In this document: positions 58,977 to 64,000 of the stretch, in pieces | How positions within the stretch are numbered: the first letter of the stretch is position 1 | Layout: each line of letters starts with the position of its first letter | From: Halomonas alkaliantarctica | Lineage (GTDB): Bacteria; Pseudomonadota; Gammaproteobacteria; Pseudomonadales; Halomonadaceae | Assembly (NCBI RefSeq): GCF_029854215.1 | Contig: NZ_CP122961.1 | Location: 3,472,001-3,536,000 of the forward strand | DNA: 64,000 nt | Direction: 5' to 3' | Position numbers and translations under genes: made by a program | Notes under the pieces: model-generated | The model's input: the letters and a program-made list of their open reading frames with translations, nothing else | Database searches by the model: none | Told to the model about the DNA's origin: nothing

Positions 58977-60455
58977 TTAGTGCGTCTCTTTAACCGCTGC
59001 TTTAAGGCGTGATACCAGCGCTGGTTCCCACTGCTCTAGCGCCAGCTCGGCTACACGCTGACGCAAGGTGTGGTAGTGCTGCTGCGCGAGGCTTTCTAGC
59101 CCGGTTTCGTGCAATAGGTCCGCACTTGCCAAGCGCCAATAGGCGTTCTCGCGAGGTGATCGGGCGGCACTTAAGCCTTGGTCGAGCACTTTTAATGCCG
59201 CGCCAATATCGCCACTCTCCACGGCATCGCGAGCTTCCTCGAGGCCCATCTGCCATGCATCACTGCCATTACCGCTGGATCCGCTGCCACCTGATGCGCT
59301 GCTATATAGCCAACGTTGCGTTTCATCGTCGACAAACCCCGCGCCGTTGTTGAATGTCAGGGTTTCGATGCCCGGAAGCCGCGCTACAAATCGTTGTGCT
59401 TCATCACGAATCGCTTCAGCACAACGGGGATGTCCGAGCTGCTTGGCAAGCCCAGCGCTAAGCCGGTGGCCTTCCAGCCAGTAGGGGCTTACCGCCAGGC
59501 TATTTTCGATTCGCTGCCAAAGACCGCTGTCGCCACCCCGCGCGAGAGCTTCGCGATAATCGGCAATACGGTCTGCCGAGACCGGAGCTAACTCAGTTTT
59601 CCCTTCCGCCTTAGCTGCTGGCAGCGCTTGTATTGCGCTCCATATGGCGTAGCGGCGAAGGCGATAAGCGAGCGGTTCACCTGGCGACTGCTCGCTCAAA
59701 AAATCCGCCATTTTGAGCAGAGCCTGACGATTAGAGCGTTCATTGCCCGCTTCTAAACGCAGCTCTGGCGCTTTCGCAGGGGCTTGGGCTGCCGCATGCG
59801 CAGAGTCAGCGTGATCAGCATTAGGGCTATTCGTTTTGTCGCTACTCTCTGCCTGCTGGGAAGCGTTACTACTCTTCTCTGTAGAGGACGACTGGGCCGG
59901 GCGCTGCGTCATTAACTGACGACTTAATTCGCCCAGCGAATCCCCAGGTAACGAGAGTTGCTCTACCTGCGCCTTTAGTTCGGTGAGCGCGGTTTGGCAG
60001 GCCTCGAATTCATCTTCGGCGTTGTGAAAGTCGAGCCCCCCAGCGAGTTTTACGCTGCGCTGAGTAAACTGTTGAAACAGCCGCGGACGCAGCTTCGCAC
60101 CACGCTGGCCATTAAACGGGTAGGCATGTTCCCACCAGGGTTGCTCAAGCGCGCGCGTTAGCAAGCGCAGCGAAAGAACAAAGCGCACACCGTTACCATC
60201 GTGCTGCAGGCAGTGCAGTAAATGGCCTAACACTTTCAAGTCTTTGCCACGCTGGCTAAGCATTTGAATAGCAAGTGTTTCAGCGGTTTCCCAAGCGACA
60301 CTAGCGTGCTGCAACGAACCGACTTTCATCATTTCAGCATCAAGCGCCAAATAATCGCTCGACTCTTCAAGCGGCTCCCCCACTGGCTGCCCTTGATCAT
60401 TGGCCGCTAGCGGTGCCAATAAAGGTTCAAGATGAGTTTCAGCAGTAATACGCAT
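58977..60455 (-). CDS. tssA: type VI secretion protein TssA (VasJ type)
   Basis: TssA caps and primes growth of the T6SS tail tube and sheath. ATG 60455 follows GGGAGCAAGAG and gives MRITAETHLEPLLAPLAAND, 492 residues; the frame is open 24 codons further but lacks family sequence. The N-terminal ImpA domain (residues 1-140) has GEPLEESSDYLALDAEMMKVGSLQHASVAWETAETLAIQMLSQRGKDLKVLGHL. A low-complexity S/N/A/E linker (near 200-240) separates it from a helical VasJ-type C-terminal domain (EAGNERSNRQALLKMADFL..., AYWRLASADLLHETGLESLA). Confidence 0.88.
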   Translation of the reverse strand: MRITAETHLEPLLAPLAANDQGQPVGEPLEESSDYLALDAEMMKVGSLQHASVAWETAETLAIQMLSQRGKDLKVLGHLLHCLQHDGNGVRFVLSLRLLTRALEQPWWEHAYPFNGQRGAKLRPRLFQQFTQRSVKLAGGLDFHNAEDEFEACQTALTELKAQVEQLSLPGDSLGELSRQLMTQRPAQSSSTEKSSNASQQAESSDKTNSPNADHADSAHAAAQAPAKAPELRLEAGNERSNRQALLKMADFLSEQSPGEPLAYRLRRYAIWSAIQALPAAKAEGKTELAPVSADRIADYREALARGGDSGLWQRIENSLAVSPYWLEGHRLSAGLAKQLGHPRCAEAIRDEAQRFVARLPGIETLTFNNGAGFVDDETQRWLYSSASGGSGSSGNGSDAWQMGLEEARDAVESGDIGAALKVLDQGLSAARSPRENAYWRLASADLLHETGLESLAQQHYHTLRQRVAELALEQWEPALVSRLKAAVKETH

Positions 60456-60468
60456 AGCTCTTGCTCCC

Positions 60469-61122
60469 TTACCAACGACACGCTTCGCGTAACGGCTGAA
60501 TGAGTTGGCGGAGATCGGTAATATCAAAACGCAGCCCGTCTAAGCTCGCCAAATCGCTGTTAATCGTGACGTTGTTGGCACTTAGCAGTTGGCGAAGCGT
60601 TTCGATGGCCGGCAACCCACGGCCACCATTGATGACATGCCCACCATCACGGACTCGCCACTGCTGTCGAATAGTGGTGCCATTCGCGTGTAGCTGCAGA
60701 TCAACGCGGGCGTTATCGATTGGCTCTGGCATGTGTAGTTGGAAACGAGTGATCTGCTTTTCACAGGCCATCACCATAATGGGCCGTGGCGGAGTGGTAC
60801 CCAGCGCAGGAACACTCATCAATACATCGTCGCCGGTGTGCCCAACCAGCAAACTAAGATCATCGCTATCACGCTCGCTCTCTTGCCGGTCAATCGCGTA
60901 CCACAAATCAGGCAACTCTCTATCCTGGGTCGATACGGTCGCTGTTTTGAACACATCGTCATAGCAACTCAGACGTTCTAAGCGCGAAGTCTCATCAGCA
61001 CATGCCAAGGCGCTTTCCAACATTGCCTGGTGCTCTTCTGCTAACGCAGCCGAGCTCCCCAAAACAGCGATGATAAGCATTCCCCAGCGTGACCACTGGC
61101 GGATTGGTAGCGTCACTTTCAT
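60469..61122 (-). CDS. vasI: type VI secretion-associated protein VasI (TagO)
   Basis: This 217-residue protein has a signal peptide ([22 protein letters not shown]..., cleavage near residue 29) and a mature part with [20 protein letters not shown], a Cys-containing opening repeated in VasI/TagO proteins. It is periplasmic and usually found between vasH and tssA; its exact task is not settled. The start overlaps the vasH stop by four bases (ATGA). Confidence 0.85.
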   Translation of the reverse strand: MKVTLPIRQWSRWGMLIIAVLGSSAALAEEHQAMLESALACADETSRLERLSCYDDVFKTATVSTQDRELPDLWYAIDRQESERDSDDLSLLVGHTGDDVLMSVPALGTTPPRPIMVMACEKQITRFQLHMPEPIDNARVDLQLHANGTTIRQQWRVRDGGHVINGGRGLPAIETLRQLLSANNVTINSDLASLDGLRFDITDLRQLIQPLREACRW

Positions 61123-62717
61123 TTGGTATCCAGTTCTAGCAGTTGGCATTTATGTGCCAGTGTTCGCTTGGGTAAGCCGAGACTTGCAGCGGCTTGGGCA
61201 CGATTGCCGCCAAAATGCATTAACCTCTGGCGAATAATGGCGGACTCAACGTCGCGAAGCGTTTGGCGCAAGTCATCGATATCGTTCGGCAAAGAGTACG
61301 CCGTGCCGTTTACCTGCGAATTCGGTGACGCTTGAGCGTCGCTCTCTTGCTCGCCCGGCAAGACATAGGCATCAATATCCGCCCCTTGCGGTGTCATAGC
61401 GCAGGCGTAATCAATCAGGTTCTTCAGCTCACGGACATTGCCGGGGTATTCGCGTCGCTGTAATAAGCGCAGCGCTGACGGGGTGATACCCATATCGTCT
61501 CGCTGTTCACGCGCGCAGAAATCGCTAATGAAGGATTGCGCTAACTGGGCAATGTCATCGCGCCGCTCTGCGAGGGGCGGCAAGGAAAGGGGGAACTGGC
61601 CCAGCCGGTAGTAAAGGTCGGCACGAAAATGCTGCGCACGGATATGCTCGCGAAGCGGTTGATGTGTAGCGGCCACAAGACGTAAATCGGCACAACGCTC
61701 TTCGCTAGCGCCGAGCGGGCGATAGCGGCCACTTTCTAGCACTCGCAATAACTTGGCTTGCAGTGCCAGGGGCATATCGCCAATCTCATCAAGAAATAGC
61801 GTACCGCCATCGGCTTGGCTGATTAACCCCTGCTGGGCGTGGTCAGCCCCTGAAAACGCGCCTTTGGCATGGCCAAAAAGCTCCGATTCGAGCAGCGCTT
61901 CGGGTATAGCGGCACAGTTAATGGCCATGAAAGGGCCTTTCGCACGCCCAGAGAGTTGATGAAGGGCACGCGCCACCCGATCTTTCCCCGTGCCTGTTTC
62001 TCCCTGCAGCAACACAGCCAGGTTGGTTTCTGCCGCCCTCACCACTTGGCGGCGTAGTGTTTGCATGGCGGTTGACTGCCCCAACAGGTCTTCCGACAAC
62101 TGGTCGGCCAACGCTTGTCGGCGCGCCCCGTCGTTAAGCTTGACTAACGAATCACGCAGTGCCCGCGAACGGTGGCGCTCACCCTGCTCGCGAGAGAGTC
62201 GCGCCCATAGCTGGCATAACAATTCTTCAAACGCCGCCATACCTGGATCATCGTCTAGGGCGCTAAAGGTACTGCCCTCGCCCACCATTAACAGCGCCCC
62301 CAGCCACTCTTGCTCACCATCTTTGGCGCGAAGTGGTCTTACTTGCAGGCGTTTTTTGGCTCCCAGGTGAACGACCTGAGCTTGAAAGCCGGCATGATCC
62401 AAACGCGTACGCGCATCACCAACGCTTAATGTGAGCGCTTTACCACTGCGTATCACGTGGGCGTAAGGGTGGCTAAAATCGCTGCAATCAAACTGCACCT
62501 CATCACCGTCGCGCCCAAGCCAACGTCCACTGCCCTCTACATAGAGACACTCAGCGCAATCCAGCCCTACTACCTCGCGCAGCACTTGAGCTGCGCGTTT
62601 GCGCAATGCTTCTGCGCTAACGCTCTCCACCAGTGTTACCGCAATAGGCATGGCGGCTAGCGGTGAAGATGAGCTCTCTCGAGTAGCAGCGAAGGTATCA
62701 ATGGCTTGAAGCGTCAT
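61119..62717 (-). CDS. vasH: sigma-54-dependent T6SS regulator VasH
   Basis: VasH activates sigma-54 promoters of hcp and effector operons in V. cholerae. ATG 62717 gives MTLQAIDTF and 532 residues. After an N-terminal sensory region (30-200) comes the AAA+ domain with [15 protein letters not shown] (near 240), [19 protein letters not shown] (near 284) and [13 protein letters not shown]. The sigma-54 contact loop reads GAFSGA in place of the usual GAFTGA, a conservative change. The C-terminal Fis-type helix-turn-helix is [21 protein letters not shown]. It lies 4 bp after clpV. Confidence 0.93.
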   Translation of the reverse strand: MTLQAIDTFAATRESSSSPLAAMPIAVTLVESVSAEALRKRAAQVLREVVGLDCAECLYVEGSGRWLGRDGDEVQFDCSDFSHPYAHVIRSGKALTLSVGDARTRLDHAGFQAQVVHLGAKKRLQVRPLRAKDGEQEWLGALLMVGEGSTFSALDDDPGMAAFEELLCQLWARLSREQGERHRSRALRDSLVKLNDGARRQALADQLSEDLLGQSTAMQTLRRQVVRAAETNLAVLLQGETGTGKDRVARALHQLSGRAKGPFMAINCAAIPEALLESELFGHAKGAFSGADHAQQGLISQADGGTLFLDEIGDMPLALQAKLLRVLESGRYRPLGASEERCADLRLVAATHQPLREHIRAQHFRADLYYRLGQFPLSLPPLAERRDDIAQLAQSFISDFCAREQRDDMGITPSALRLLQRREYPGNVRELKNLIDYACAMTPQGADIDAYVLPGEQESDAQASPNSQVNGTAYSLPNDIDDLRQTLRDVESAIIRQRLMHFGGNRAQAAASLGLPKRTLAHKCQLLELDTK

Positions 62718-62721
62718 GGTG

Positions 62722-64000
62722 TCACGCGACCTCCGCAGTAAAGGTGCCGTGTTCAGCGTCCACACCCAACGCTACCCGGCTCACTTGCTCGCGTCGTGCC
62801 ATACGCTCTAGCAGTGCACGGGAAAGCGGTGGCAGCAGTTCACCATCAATCACCGACTCCAGCATCCGCGCGCCGTTTTCGCTGCGCGTTGCGCGTTTGC
62901 AGATCGCCTCGGCTAGGCTTTCATCAAGCACCACCTCGGCATGGCGATGGCGCTCGCGGATGCGAGCAGCCAAGGTATCCAGCTTGGCTTTGACGATGTC
63001 GCGCAGAGTATCGACGTCCAGCGGCAAGTAAGGCACCACTTCCATACGCGCTAATAGTGCCGGCTTGAAGAACCCAGCCAGCACCGGATAGAGCGCGGCA
63101 TCCAGCGCTACTGGGTCATCGCCATAGCTAACGATGGCTTCGTAGCCCAGGTTGGAGGTCAGGAAGAACAGCACATTTTTACAATCGATAACGCGCCCTT
63201 CCCCGTCCGCCAATTCGCCTTTATCGAACGCTTGGTAGAAGAGGTTAAGCACATCTGGATGGGCTTTTTCGACTTCGTCCAGCAGCACCACCGAATAAGG
63301 ACGCTGACGGATCGCTTCGGTGAGTAGCCCGCCCTCGCCAAACCCGACATACCCCGGCGGCGAACCAATCAGACGTGAAACGGTATGCTTTTCCTGGTAT
63401 TCCGACATGTTGATCGTGGTAAGAAACTGACGGCCGCCATATAGCTGGTCGGCAATTTGCACCACGGTTTCGGTTTTACCAACGCCACTGGGGCCTACTA
63501 GCAGGAACGCGCCCAAGGGCCGTCCCGGGCGGCGCAGGTCCGCACGCGCGGTTAGCAAGTGGCGGTGAATACGTTCAATCGCACTGCTTTGTCCCTGAAT
63601 TAATGCCTCCAGATGCGTCGGCAGTTCGGTGAGCCGCGTTAGCTCATCGCTGGTCATGCGCTCGACCGGTACACCGGTCCAGTCGCCAATCACCTGGGCG
63701 ATCTGGGCTTCTTCTACGCTGGGATTGACCAGTGCAAACGTTTCTTGAAGCTGGGCCAACTGCTGCTCCCGTTCGGCGAGTTCTTGATGAACGCCTTCGG
63801 GAAGTTGATCAACGGCATCGCCATCGGTGGCCTCTAGCAACTGGCGATGTAGCGCCACAATGGCATCCACACACTCGCGCTGCGCTTGCCAGGCGGCTTC
63901 CAGGCTTGCCAACTCCTCTTCCAGCTTGGCTAAGCGTTCGGATAAGTCGTGGTGGCGCTCGCTATCGGGTTCGCGCCCCAGCAGACGTTCACGCTCGACC
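62722..64000 (-). CDS. clpV: T6SS disassembly ATPase ClpV (TssH), C-terminal part (runs off window)
   Basis: ClpV pulls apart contracted sheath for reuse. About 426 codons are present and the frame is open to the window edge, so the N-terminal domain and AAA1 lie outside. Visible are part of the coiled-coil middle domain ([20 protein letters not shown]), the VPVERMT linker, and AAA2 with [24 protein letters not shown], the pore-like [33 protein letters not shown] and [16 protein letters not shown]. The Thr-Glu after the P-loop and the operon with vasH identify it as ClpV and distinguish it from the true ClpB at 13779-16376. Confidence 0.95.
   Translation of the reverse strand, partial: VERERLLGREPDSERHHDLSERLAKLEEELASLEAAWQAQRECVDAIVALHRQLLEATDGDAVDQLPEGVHQELAEREQQLAQLQETFALVNPSVEEAQIAQVIGDWTGVPVERMTSDELTRLTELPTHLEALIQGQSSAIERIHRHLLTARADLRRPGRPLGAFLLVGPSGVGKTETVVQIADQLYGGRQFLTTINMSEYQEKHTVSRLIGSPPGYVGFGEGGLLTEAIRQRPYSVVLLDEVEKAHPDVLNLFYQAFDKGELADGEGRVIDCKNVLFFLTSNLGYEAIVSYGDDPVALDAALYPVLAGFFKPALLARMEVVPYLPLDVDTLRDIVKAKLDTLAARIRERHRHAEVVLDESLAEAICKRATRSENGARMLESVIDGELLPPLSRALLERMARREQVSRVALGVDAEHGTFTAEVA

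Overview
The window is a chromosomal segment of a gammaproteobacterium, most likely Halomonas or a close relative (Halomonadaceae). This is inferred from the 16S rRNA sequence, the Pseudomonas/Halomonas-type housekeeping genes and the moderate GC content. No database search was possible, so family names rest on motifs and recognised protein sequence.

Layout. 1-2600: the 5' end of a 23S gene, an intergenic spacer without tRNAs, a complete 16S gene and the rrn promoter region, all on the minus strand. 2625-3539: pssA. 3540-4675: about 1.1 kb without a convincing gene. 4676-10744 (plus): a catabolic cluster with a DctPQM TRAP transporter, a nitrilase-family amidase, an HpaI-type aldolase, an RraA-type aldolase and a LysR regulator. 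11134-35203: housekeeping genes, including ilvIH with a hairpin-rich leader, clpB with a sigma-32 promoter, pgeF-rluD, bamD, a chemoreceptor, a GGDEF/EAL protein, nadE, thiO, a FimT/GspH pseudopilin, trxB, acnA, malic enzyme, a YeeE/YedE sulfur transporter and an AI-2E family permease.

35.2-64 kb (minus) is an accessory region dominated by type VI secretion. Transcription runs from the right edge leftwards: clpV(tssH)-vasH-vasI-tssA-tssM, the order known from Vibrio cholerae, then a GNAT protein, a PAAR-lysozyme effector with a putative periplasmic immunity partner, vgrG, a DUF4123 adaptor and a 1200-residue VasX-like (BTH_I2691-type) effector. The effector stop codon overlaps the start of the first of six tandem paralogues (about 395 residues each, repeat period about 1.29 kb, DUF6708-like membrane proteins) that occupy the position of VasX immunity genes. 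A seventh relative lies at 36.8-37.7 kb, among small membrane and zinc-ribbon proteins and gene fragments.

The most notable observation is that all seven paralogues carry a G-rich tract at the same codon region, just before the membrane segments. Three copies are in frame (A, B, D) and four are frameshifted exactly at the tract (C, E, F and the outlying copy G). Two in-frame copies have interrupted tracts; copy B and the frameshifted copies have pure runs of 7 or 9 G. This looks like a contingency-locus repertoire of T6SS immunity proteins, shuffled by recombination between copies. Homopolymer sequencing error must be excluded first.
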